Below, in pieces: positions 1 to 10,600 of a DNA stretch of 64,000 nucleotides. Both the position numbers and the translations under genes were made by a program. The notes under the pieces were generated by a model. It searched no databases. It worked only from the letters and a program-made list of their open reading frames with translations, and was not told the DNA's origin. Origin of the DNA: Diadema setosum (lineage: Eukaryota; Echinodermata; Echinoidea; Diadematoida; Diadematidae); the NCBI GenBank assembly GCA_033980235.1, contig CM067070.1:12160046-12224045 (forward strand). Reading direction: 5' to 3'. Position 1 is the first letter of the stretch; the number at the start of each line of letters is the position of its first letter.

Positions 1-281
1 GGATAATGTTACTTGTGTAACATACGTCAGTAACAAGTCCAGGAAATATGCACTTTATTCAAAAAGCGAAGTTTTATGAAATTCTCTTATCATTTTCGTC
101 ATAATTATGGTTCTATGCATATGACATCACAGTTTTCTCATGTAGCAGTGATTGTGCAGATACTTTATAAATTCATAAATTTTAAACGGATTGTCAAGCT
201 TTCCTCAAATTTTCACTGATGTGTTCTACTAATGTTGTTGCATTCACTTAACCCTCATGTCTGTGAAGGTGAACTTGTTCT
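1..281 (+). mobile_element. TTAA-flanked MITE family A, right half (cut by window edge)
   Basis: The right half of a roughly 560-bp element whose complete copies lie near 22.6, 34.9 and 48.6 kb. Shared landmarks are the TAACA..GTAACAAGTC core near position 20, the CTACTAATGTTGTTGCATTC block near 225, and the terminal GGTGAACTTGT. TTAA follows at 282-285, matching the target site of the other copies. No coding capacity is visible. Confidence 0.8.
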
Positions 282-299
282 TTAAATACATGGGACAGT

Positions 300-545
300 T
301 GTACATGTAGGGTGACGAAAATGAGAGGCAACAGTGACAAAATTGCAATGTTTATCAATGAATCAATGAGGTTGGGTAATACATCAAATCGTTGTATCAC
401 TTTGCTGAGAGGTGCCTGGTTTCCAATACGCTATATCAAGACGTTTTCTCCAAGAGACATGTGCTGTGGATTAGAGGCTATACTACATGATGAGGTGCAA
501 GTAAACGGTGACGAAAATAAGCAGAAGAGGTGGCAAAATCGACTG
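300..545 (-). repeat. Inverted monomers of the 190-bp satellite
   Basis: About one and a half satellite monomers lie here in the opposite orientation to the main array. The paired landmark that reads TTTCGTCACC..GTTGCTGCC..TTTCGTCACCC in the array appears as its reverse complement near 311-345 and 505-540. The array therefore has a head-to-head junction at its left edge, with a scrap of MITE family A (583-633) at the junction. Confidence 0.75.
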
Positions 546-582
546 AGGCAACAATATGCTTAAATAATATTATACATATAAA

Positions 583-633
583 TGCATTCACTCAATCCGC
601 ATGTCTAGTAAGGTGAACTTGTCCTTGAAGAAC
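583..633 (+). mobile_element. MITE family A, terminal fragment
   Basis: About 50 bp matching the right terminus of family A (CATTCACTCAATCC, then AAGGTGAACTTGTCCT), followed by TGAA where other copies have TTAA. It lies exactly between inverted and forward satellite monomers. Confidence 0.65.
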
Positions 634-744
634 TCGAATGCAAAGCATATATCTCTGCGACAAAAATGTTTTGAAATAGTTCATTGAGAAGCATGTATGT
701 CTAAACAAATTGGTGTAACGATTTGATGTAATATTTTATCATAT

Positions 745-3700
745 TGTTGGTTTAATTCATTTCGTCACCCCTGTTGCCCTTTTTCGTCACCCTTTATTCA
801 CTTCGTCATCATGTATTTGAGCCTATAATCTAGAACACTCGTCTCTTGGAGAAAACATATTGATGTAGAGCATTTGGAAGCCTGCAACTCTCAGGAAAGT
901 GGTATTACAAGTTGATGCATTACCTAAGCACATCGGGGCTTGATTAAATTTCGTCACCGTTACTGCCTTTTTCGTCATCTTGTGTGGTTCTGGATGCAGT
1001 ACGGTGCAGGACCTTGCGGTATAAGGCACCGGGTGAGAGAGGGCACGTTGGGAGCGTTGGTAGTCAAAGTGAAGAAGACTTTGCTCAATATTTGCTTTGA
1101 AAACCTCCTTAATATACTGTTAACGACTTCAGCTGGAAGTTAATTCCAAGCCAGGATCGGTTTCACAAAAAAAAAGAGGGAAACTCGGTCGGTATAATGA
1201 TGTGTTACAGTGCCTTACTGTGTAACATTTAGTTTGATTTGTAACGTGATTTTCTAGATTTTTTTTCTTACGTTACATTCTTTATATTTCTTTGCTGTAA
1301 TATTTCGCTTGGGTCTTACTTTAGTGAAAACAATTCCAGAATGTAGGGCTGGGACCAACCCCTCTACCACTTTGAAGAATGATTTTAATCTCCGGACCTG
1401 GCATCCCAAGGTAAGAGTTGGCAAGTTCAGTTTCTCCCTCATGCACGTTGTACAGTCTGGATCGCGGAAAATGTAGTCACTGCATATGAACCGTACAGCT
1501 CTTCATTGTGGGGTTTTCCCCTGTCTGTCAACTCTTTGATGTACTTGAGCTATGTATTCCAAAACACTTTTCTCTTTGATATAACGTCTTGATATCGCAC
1601 GTTGAGAAGTATACAAGTCTCAGTAATGCGGTATAACGAGTTGATGTACTAGTAATAAAGAATATTGTTGGTTGATTCGAGTCCGTCACCGCTACTGCCT
1701 GTTTTCGTCACCCGTTATTTACAACTATCTGATGCGTTTTTAAGCCCTCTCATCCAAGCCCACATGTCTTCCATAAAATGTCTTCATAAAGCACAATAAG
1801 AAGCACACAGCTCTCAGTAAAGTGATATGACGAGTTGATTTATTACTTGAGCAAAATGTGGGCTGATTCGATTCCGTCACCGCTGTTGCCTGTTTTCGTC
1901 ACCCTTTATCTACAAATGACTGATACATTTGAGCCCTCTAATCCAAAGGACACATCTCTTGGATATAACACCTTGACAAAGCACATTGAGAAGCATGCAT
2001 ATCTCAATAAAGTGATATGACGAGTTGATTTATTGCTTGAGCAAAATGTGGGCTAATTCGATTTCGTCACTGTTGCTGCCGGATTTTGTCACTATTTATT
2101 TACAACTGTCTGATGCATTTAAGCCCTCTAATCCAAAGCATACGTCTCTTGGATAAGACGTATTGATTTAGCAAACTGAGAATCATGCAACTCCCAAGAA
2201 AGTGGCGTGACGAGTTGATATATCACGTAACCACATTTCGATCTCATTTGATTTCGTCATAGCTGGTGAATTTTTCGTCAACCTTTACGTACAACTTTCT
2301 GATTCATTTCAGTTGTCCAATCCGGCAAAGCTCATGCCACTTGAAAAAAAAAATTGATAAAATACATTGTGATATACAACTGTAAAAAAAAAATGGTATA
2401 ACAATTTGATGAATTAGCTAACCATATCCTGGACTAAATCGATTTCGTCACCGTTGTAGCCTTTTTCGTAACCCTTCGTGTACAACGGCATCATGTATTT
2501 AAGACCTCGAATGCAAAGAGCATGTCTCTGGGAGAAAATGTCTAGATGTAGCACATTGAGAAACATGGAACGCTAAGTAATTTGGTATAACAATTTGAAG
2601 CATCATTTAGAAACATTGTTTGCTTCCGTCACCCTGATTGCCTTTTTCGTCACCCTTTGTTTACAACCTCATCATGTATTTTCGACCCCTCTAATATAAA
2701 TACGTCTCTTTTATAAATTTCTTGATATAGCACATTGAGAAGCATGCAGCCCTGTAATCCAAAGTACAATCTTCTTGGATAAAAATGCCTTGATAAAGCA
2801 CAATACGAACCATTCGGCTCTCTGTAGAAATGTATAAAGGGTGGAGTGGTACTTGAGTAAATTTTGGTCCAAATCGATTTCGTCACCGTTGCTGTCTGTT
2901 TTCGTCACTCTTTATTTACATCTTTCTGATACAATTGAGCCCTCTAATCTAAAGCACATGCCCCTTGGAGAAAACGTCTCGCTGTAGCACAATGAGAACC
3001 ATGCAACTCTCAGCAAAGTGGTATGACGAGTTGATGTATTGCCTAACCACATTTAGGATTAGTTAAATTTCCTCACAGTTGCTGCCTTTATCTTCATCCT
3101 TTATGTACAACTTTCTGATGCATTTGAGTCCCCATATCAAAAGCTCATTGGGATACATATAACTCTGAAAAAAAAATGAACAATTCGACGTATTAGCTAA
3201 TCATATCGTGGACTGAATCGATTTAGACACCGTTGCTGCCTTATTTCACCACCCTTCATGTACAATTAGTTTCATGTATTATTGAGCCCTAGAATGCAAA
3301 GCACACGTCACTGGGGGAAAACTTCTTGATGCACTGTAAAGCACACTGAGAAGCATGCAACTCCGATCATAGTCGTAAAACGATTTGATGCATTATTCAA
3401 GCGTATTGTTGCCTGAATCGATTTCGTCAGCGTTCTCCTTTTCTCTTTTCTTCACCCTTTATCTACTGTACAACCTCATCATGTATATTAGCCCTCTAAT
3501 CCAAATCACATGTATCCTGAAAAAAAAAGAATCTTTTTGATAAAGTACATTGAGAGGCATGTAACCCTTAACAAAGTGGTATGATACTGTATTACCATAG
3601 CACATTGTAGGTTGATTCGATTTTGTCACCGTTGCTGCCTTTTTTCGTCACCCTTTCTGTACATTTGTCTGGTGCATTTCAGCCCTCTAATTCAAAGCTC

Positions 3701-4235
3701 ATGCCATTTGGAGAGAAATTCTTGATATAGCACATTGAGAAGCATACAATTCTAATCAAAGTGGCAGAATGATTTGATGTCTACGCTAGGCATATTGTTG
3801 GCTGAATCGATTTTGTCACCCTGCTGCCTTATTTCGTCACCCTGTATTTACAACGTCATCAAGTATTTGAGCCTCTAATCCAAAGGGCACGTCTCTTGGA
3901 TAAAATGTCTTGATTTGGCTCGTTGAGAAGCATGCAACTCTCAGCGATGTTGAATTACGAGTTGATGGATTATTTAAGAATATTGTGGCTGAATCGATTT
4001 CGTTACCGTTGCCGCCTTCTTTCGTCACCCCTTATTTACAACTGTCTGAGGTATTTGACCCCTGCAATCCAAAGCACGTGTGTCTTGGACAAAACGTCTT
4101 GATAAAGCACATTCAGAAGCGTGTTACTCTAAGCAAAGTGGAAAATAAGTTGAGGTATTAGCTAAGCACATTGTGGGCTGATTTAATTTCGTCACCGTTG
4201 CTACCTTTTTCTGTCATCCTTTGTTTACAAGTGCA
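745..4235 (+). repeat. Satellite array, about 190-bp monomer, about 16 forward copies
   Basis: A recurring landmark (TTTCGTCACC, GTTGCTGCC, TTTCGTCACCC, then TTTACAAC, GAGCCCTCTAATCCAAAG, CATTGAGAAGCATG) occurs near 755, 945, 1682, 1873, 2063, 2250, 2443, 2625, 2877, 3068, 3218, 3418, 3620, 3808, 3997 and 4188. Most spacings are 182-202 bp. Copies are visibly diverged. The stretch 1010-1600 interrupts the array with unrelated DNA. Short open frames over the array recur with each monomer and are not genes. Confidence 0.9.
1200..1525 (-). pseudogene. Non-LTR retrotransposon reverse-transcriptase fragment
   Basis: The minus strand translates to RAVRFICSDY, followed about 15 residues later by REKLNLPTL, RRLKSFFKVVEGLVPAL and a basic tail. 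This order (AxRF..DY, then LxLPTLxxRR, then the FK...GLVPA helix) is the usual C-terminal end of LINE-type reverse transcriptases of the CR1/L2/jockey kind. Only about 95 residues remain, and a stop precedes RAVRF. It is a dead 3' fragment inserted in the satellite array. Clade assignment is not possible here. Confidence 0.55.
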
Positions 4236-4806
4236 TGTCTGATGCATTTGAGTTATGAGAGTGGGAAAGGGCTGATCTATGATTTGGGCCGTATTTCAAA
4301 GGGGATTATCAGTACATACACGAGTGCTTTATTTTTGACCTTTTTAGTTTGTGTATGTTTGTCATTATAGTTGTCTTTGTGTGTGTCAATGCGTGTGTGT
4401 GCACGTGTGTTGGCATAAATACGTGTGCGTGTTTTCATTCAATTTTTACTGCATAATATTCCACCTTTTTATTATTGCTGTCACATCAACGTATTTTGTA
4501 ACTAAAAGAAGACTATTTCGTTTTCGGAATAACGAACCTGATTCTATTATCAGATTAACGATCCTTGGAATCATGAATCCCAGAAAGGACATGAAGGAAC
4601 ATAATCATTTATGAAATCTTGTCAGATAATACGAGTATAATTCATTTCTGAAAGGTCGAATCAAGTGAATGTTATTTAAACTACCTCTAATCGAGATGTT
4701 CCAGGCGAAAATGGTACAAGACTATTTAGCAGAGCCACACGTGTCACTTCTAGCGATTTGGACATGGACACAACTCTTGCGTGTTGTGCCTCAGTTGCGT
4801 AATACG

Positions 4807-4807
<1 letters not shown>
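4236..4807. other. Intergenic stretch, nothing recognised
   Basis: AT-rich DNA between the end of the satellite and a GT microsatellite. Short GT-rich runs occur near 4360-4430. No coding region or known repeat was recognised. Confidence 0.5.
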
Positions 4808-4857
<50 letters not shown>

Positions 4858-4872
4858 GGTGTGTGTGTGCGT
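4808..4872. repeat. (GT)n microsatellite
   Basis: Near-perfect GT dinucleotide run of about 50 bp, followed by imperfect GT/GC. Cys-Val peptides read from it are artefacts. Confidence 0.95.
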
Positions 4873-5085
4873 GCGTGTTTGTATGTATATTTTACCACAG
4901 TTGTTTGCTTGTTGATGATGCTCAATTTAGCCATACATATGCATACAGAATGGCCACAAAGATGTCCTCATATGCATTTGTAATGAAATGTGAATCAGAT
5001 TGAATGGTTTATCATTACTTGTTGCCAGGACCACATAGATGGCATCTCGTAATTTCGTGATTGCAAAGAATGCACCATATTTCAC

Positions 5086-5214
5086 CTGTGCTGTTGGATT
5101 TGCAGGAATCTTTTTGTGTCTCAGCTCCTCTTTGTTTTCCCCTTGGACGCCCATGTTACCGCGGACGAGTTCTTCCGTGACAGTGTGATCACGCGTGAAC
5201 ACGACAGAAAATGC
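5086..5214 (-). CDS. Candidate internal exon of an unidentified minus-strand gene
   Basis: On the minus strand, a 129-nt segment (exactly 43 codons, starting and ending in phase 0) is bounded by AAACAG at its 5' side and CAG|GTGAAA at its 3' side. It translates to a normal-looking peptide that begins AFSVVFTRDH and contains EELVRGNMGV and NKEELRHKKI. The frame stays open on both sides from 5298 to 4927, so it could also belong to a longer exon. The product is not recognised and no partner exons are visible, so this may be chance. Confidence 0.25.
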
Positions 5215-5298
5215 CTGTTTAAAGTCTACGGTGCTCCGATATAGGGGTTGATGTCTTGATGGCAGCTTTATTGATGTTAAGCAATTAATATCATGCAA

Positions 5299-5952
5299 AG
5301 TTTAATACAAAATATATGGTAACTCAAAGGATAAAAATAATAAAGGGGAGTGGTGATATCAAATACATTTCCGAAACGTACAATTAAAGTAAATATCAAG
5401 TAGACTTTACTCCAATAATTGAAGGGTTGCATTCGGCAGTTTTTTGGGCGTAGTTTCCACGTGAAAAACCCTCATAGATTTACAACTGAAGTCAGTTGCA
5501 CCGAATACCATCATTCTTTTCTATTTGAAGTAATGTAAGATGTAATACACCTCAAAAAGAATGGAGAAGAGTGAAAAAATACTGTAGTAAGCTGAAAGAG
5601 ACAGGCAAACTGTATTTTTATTGAAGGATTATCTGTAGTATACCTAGGAGAGTAGACTAGCATTTCTTCGGGCTCTCCGACGTGTTTTGATTGACATCCG
5701 ATGCTCAGCCAATAAAACTTCGAGAGTTGACGACTGACAACTGTCTTGCCACACCCGGTTCCACGCCTCTATTCGGAGGTTTCTTACTAGACGTATTTTT
5801 AGTCAACTTGACTTCCACATCGTCGCGCCCTCTATTGACTGCCAATCACTGATTTAGGCTAAAAATACGTCGCCCGCTAGACTAGTATTCACATTGTAGT
5901 AGCTTAAGATGCAAAGTGTAACCCCTTTATGAATTCTTAGTGGTCACTTCTT
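5299..5952. other. Intergenic stretch with a small inverted repeat
   Basis: No gene recognised. A 13-bp inverted pair (GACGTATTTTTAG near 5794 and CTAAAAATACGTC near 5858) could fold, or could be the ends of a tiny palindromic element. Confidence 0.4.
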
Positions 5953-6406
5953 ATAAGCCAGTTCGGAGTTACCTCATAGGCACATTGGTCCGAATGACCT
6001 TTCTTTTTTTTCTCAGTCGGTTAAGGGGCTCTTCGCTCGTTTTCAGAGCGACATGATGCATAAGCTTTACGCAACGATTTATGGTATTCATCAATCCTGC
6101 TTAAACAAAGAATGAACTCGCATAGACCAGATGGCCAGAATGATCCGTCAATTAAAACTTGGGAAAGCATCCATTTCATTATCTTACATTGAATGTAAGA
6201 ACAACCTCTCTATCGATATTGCCAAATACCACTTTTGCAGTCAGGTGGATGTGCTGGCAAGCAGCATTTAAGGTTACATGAATAATCATTATACATAATA
6301 ATACATCACAGACGCTTATCCCAGTGACTTTAAAAACAAACGTGCCTGTTGGTCCGAATGACCTTTTTTCTGCTCATGCGCAGAGTGGAACTCCGAACTG
6401 GCTTAT
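5953..6406. mobile_element. Putative MITE with 18-bp terminal inverted repeats
   Basis: ATAAGCCAGTTCGGAGTT (5953-5970) is matched perfectly by its reverse complement at 6389-6406, giving a 454-bp unit with no coding capacity. A second internal motif, GGTCCGAATGACCTTT, is repeated directly near 5988 and 6352. No convincing target-site duplication was found. Confidence 0.6.
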
Positions 6407-7143
6407 TCACAATACCTGTTACCAAGCACTTTCAACAATTTGTCGAACGTACTCCTGAGTACATATCGCGCTGAGTCCATTGCACTCGTAGGTTCTGATC
6501 AGTTCTATTGCACTCTTATTCCAGAACAAAGTCGAATGACTCTAACCAATTCTTCACGTACTTTGCTAATTTTCTATTCTTAGCGTTCCTACTCCGTCGC
6601 TGGTTCATAGCTAAAAGTACTGACATTTCTTCTTTGCAATCACTTAATTTATAACACTTGTATAGAATAGATGTAGGACTACCCTCGTGCACCTGTCATG
6701 TGCTCTTCATGATGTAGATTCTTTACCTGTTCCTTCCAGAAAGATTATGCTATATCTAATTAACTTTCCCCCCTGGAATAACTTGTTCGGCAATACTTTA
6801 TCACATCACATTTCGTTGCAAAAGGAAGGATATTGCTTATCTCATGTAGCCTATGTTACTAACAGAATTATCAAGCATCATTGCACACTAAAAAGCCAAA
6901 TAATGTAGCACGTGCACAGATGCATTTTATAAGTAAAACACTGCGCTTTGCATATAATGTACAGTATTAGAATCTTCCATTTCCTACTTGGTGTAGAATT
7001 TAACGCACATCCGTAACCAGATACAGGATACAGGATACAAGCCGGCACAAACACACTCTCTCCAACCCGCACACGTACAGTATATGCATATGAATTCGGG
7101 AGTTTTCCTTTTTTTTTTCCTTTAAGACGATCTTGCTTTACAG
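6407..7143. other. Intergenic stretch upstream of the ZNFX1-like gene
   Basis: AT-rich, with no recognised gene. A pyrimidine-rich tract near 7108-7143 ends in TTTACAG and could be a splice acceptor for a 5' exon. Confidence 0.4.
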
Positions 7144-7191
7144 ACGGCCACTGTTTGTGGACGACATATTGGTCGTCTCAAGGAGGAAAAG
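7144..7191 (+). other. Possible 5' exon of the ZNFX1-like gene
   Basis: A 48-nt segment between a strong polypyrimidine tract ending in CAG and a GT donor (AAAAG|GTTCGT). All three frames are open. It could be a 5' untranslated exon or a short upstream coding exon. A transcript is needed to decide, and the first supported start codon is downstream at 7456. Confidence 0.25.
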
Positions 7192-7455
7192 GTTCGTAGT
7201 TATTTCACGTTTATTTATAGGAATAGCTTCATCAAATTCTATATTAATCCAAGCTATTGCTATACTGCAGGCATAAGAATTTACCTCACGAACTGGATCC
7301 TATCAATTTCGGGCATGGCTTGCTATAGACGTTACAGACAATGATAAGTTTGAATGATTATGTTCAGTGAAGAGGTATATACTTTTGACGTGAACTTGGT
7401 GTCATGTCAAACTTTACGATAAATCATGTTTATATCTGAATCTCATTATCCAGTA

Positions 7456-7682
7456 ATGGCAAGTCCACGAAACGCCAGTCACGATAAGGGGCGTGGTGGA
7501 GGGAGAATAGGTAGACGCCAAGGTGGAAGGGTCCTTGAAGAGACTGAACGAGGAAGAAGACGACATCCAGATCCCCTTCGGGACCCCGAAGTGGAACAGG
7601 GAGGTGCGGATGGTTCCAGGAGAGGGGTATCACATTCGGCTAGTGGTCGACGAGGCCATGGGACAAGACATGATCCTCCCAG
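7456..7682 (+). CDS. ZNFX1: ZNFX1-like, coding exon 1
   Basis: ATG at 7456 sits in good context (TAATGG) just after CCAG, so an acceptor at 7453 may precede it. An in-frame ATG at 7426 is the alternative. The exon encodes MASPRNAS and then a low-complexity stretch rich in Arg, Gly, Asp and Glu, as in the disordered N-terminus of family members. It ends at CCCAG|GTACAT in phase 2. Only this frame joins exon 2 in frame. Another frame is also open across most of the exon, but its phase does not fit. Confidence 0.65.
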
Positions 7683-10600
7683 GTACATTTTCGTTGGGAT
7701 GTTGCCTCGTTCTCACATTGAACATGACCGAAAGTAAATCTTTGTTTGAAAAAATAGGGCACCTAATAATAACAATAAAGGCTTGCATGATCATACGACG
7801 TATACGTTCTTTTTCGCTTTATTTCATTGAAAGGGTGTCTAATAATAGGCCTAATAAGAAGAAAATACAACGGCAAAACTTTTGACGTAGTAACTGATAG
7901 CTTTGGATAAAAGCAGAATAAGTGGATCTGTACCTGATTATTGCTTCTGCTTAACAATGGAATTATTTCTTATCTTTGCTGTTTGCATTTGACTTTTTTT
8001 TTTAAGTTTCCATTTGTTTCGCAGTATTTTACATGTATACATTTTGAAAATTTAACCAGAAAAATCGCAATTCAACGTGAATTTAAGTCACGTCTTCATT
8101 CACTATAATTTTTCAATTGATAAAGCGCATATTATTTTTTGCAGGATTGTCAGTAAAGATTACATAGTATGCAGCGTGACAAACTTATATACGCTTCTAT
8201 GTTTCCCCCTGACATTTACATCTAGTACTCATTCCAGTGGGAGCCAACAGCATCGGCATTGCAACTTTCGACCTATAAGCTCTAAATTGCTACAGGACAT
8301 TCTTCATAAAGATCCTTCCGAGGCAGCGGTGGAGCTTAGTTCACTCAAGGGATGTGTAGAAGCCGGTTTCAATGAACACAGAATTGGTGAAGAAAGGCAA
8401 AGGCTTATATGGCGAAGTTTGGCATATATCTGTGGAACCACAGGTGCAGAACATACAGTCACCATGCTACTCACCTTGGTATCTGACTCACAACTGCTTA
8501 TGCTTCATCTCCCGACCTATCTCATCAGACTAAGAAGTTTGGCAGACGAATGTGTCGATGAAATACAAACTGTCCTAACCGACGTCTTCATCGTGTTCAA
8601 AACAATGCTACAGAGTTTGCCGAGTCGAGTGACAGATGTCAAGGTTCCCTTCACTCTACTGGTAGACGCCGTGGAAGGATTCAAAGAAGTATTGCCAGAT
8701 CTCTACAAGCATCTAGAGTCTATCAAGACTGACTTATCACACCAAATCGATGCCCTCGTAAAGGAGCAGGACAAAAGACGTCAATTGGATCGCGCCCTCA
8801 AGAATCCTCCTCCAGATAATTTTCGCGAGCAAGGCATCTTCCCTACCGCAGAAGAACTTGAGGCCGGGTATCAACCATTCCTTCGGCCTCATATCAAGAA
8901 AGGCATTTACGCGGATGGATATCACTATCTAGATGTGCAGTTTAGACTCCTCAAGGAAGATTTCATCTATCCGTTACGTATAGGCTTCTCAGAGTACTTT
9001 GCCTTCAAAAGAGAGCACCCCAACAAGACACCCAGAATTCATGACATCCGAATATATGAAGACGTGAGATTTGTTCGACCTATTTGTGATTCTTCCGGCG
9101 TCTCTCATTGTATGTCCTTCAAGACTCTACCAGGAGTTCGATGGGAAACAGCTAAGAGGCTTATATTTGGGTCTCTAGTTCTCCTTTCCAGCAATGACTT
9201 CCATTCATTTTTCTTTGCAACAGTGGCCAACGGAGATGTAAAAGAACGGGAAGCCGGCCTTGTTGCTATTCGTTTGGTCGATCAAGGAGACGCTTCCCGC
9301 CTGTTGGGAAGAACTTTTGTCATGGCAGAATCTACTGTTTTCTTTGGAGCTTATCATCCAGTTTTGCAGGGACTTCAGCGAATGCAATCCACTTCTTTGC
9401 CCCTTGCGAGATACATCCTCGGCCTCCGTGAAAATGCAGACGTGCCAGTCTATCTGCAGACAAAGTGTGATGAATCACCAGAGCACACTGCGTACAAGAA
9501 AATGGACATATCCCCACTGTTTGATAAAAGGACAAGTACTCGCTTGAAACTTGGATTGCAGCGAGATTTGGAGCAAGAAATTCAAGTCACGAGTGATGAT
9601 GCTTGGCCGAATGGTGGTGATGTCAAACTTGATCCATCACAAATTGAGGCGGTGAAGAGAGCACTGACCAACGAACTCTCCGTTATTCAGGGCCCGCCAG
9701 GAACAGGCAAGACGTATGTCGGTCTCAAGATCGTTGAAATCCTTGTTCGGAATAGGCATTTATGGTGTCCTCAAGAAGATCCTGGACCAATTCTCTTGGT
9801 TTGCTATACAAATCATGCCCTTGATCAATTCCTGGAAGGTATTTTACAGTTCCTTCAAGAAGGTATTGTAAGAATTGGTAGTCGAAGCAAAAGCAAAGCA
9901 CTCGAGAAATTCAATCTACATGAACTACTTCGTGGTAGCAAAAGACCTGACCCTGATGGAAACCAGGAAAACTATATTGATCGAAGAGTCAGGCTTCTCA
10001 GAAAGGAAGTTAATGCTGCAAAGCATATCGTGGAGCGAACGCAGGCACGACTTGCTGGAGCTAAAGCGGGGATCGTCAACGAGTCTGAACTTTGTCACTT
10101 TATGTCATGGACACATTACAACAGTCTCCTCAGACTTTGCAACTTGAAGACGGTTGACTCGTGGATGGTGGAATGGCTTCTGTGTGAGTGTCAAAGTTAC
10201 TCTGACTGGATGCAAGGACGAGAAACACGCGAGGTAAACGAAGAAGGGGAAGAGGTATATGAAGGCACGGAAGAAACAACAGAAACCAACAACGGTTCTC
10301 AAGATATTGAGCAGGCCAAAGAGCAGGCCATAGAAGAAGAGCGGGAAGTAGCGGAAGAAATGACGGAAGCCAGCAACAATTCGCTAGATACAGAGCAGGC
10401 AAACGAAGAAGAAGAGGAGGGAGCAGAAGATATGATAGAAGCCAAAAACAGTATTCTAAATACAGCTCAGGCAAATGAAGAAAAGGAGTTTGTACCGAAG
10501 GAAATGACAGGAGCCGACGACAGTTCAGGAGATATTGAGCAGGAAGGGGACTTCATAGAGGTGGAACGCATGATCGAAGAAGACTTTGAGACAGAAATAG

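Noticed and set aside
4669..5003. Cys/Val-rich open frames
   Set aside because: They read through a GT microsatellite.
8077..8225. Upstream extension of the large ZNFX1 open frame, with an in-frame ATG at 8077
   Set aside because: A strong acceptor at 8225 and a phase-matched exon at 7456-7682 explain the N-terminus better. The extension is hydrophobic and unlike the family.
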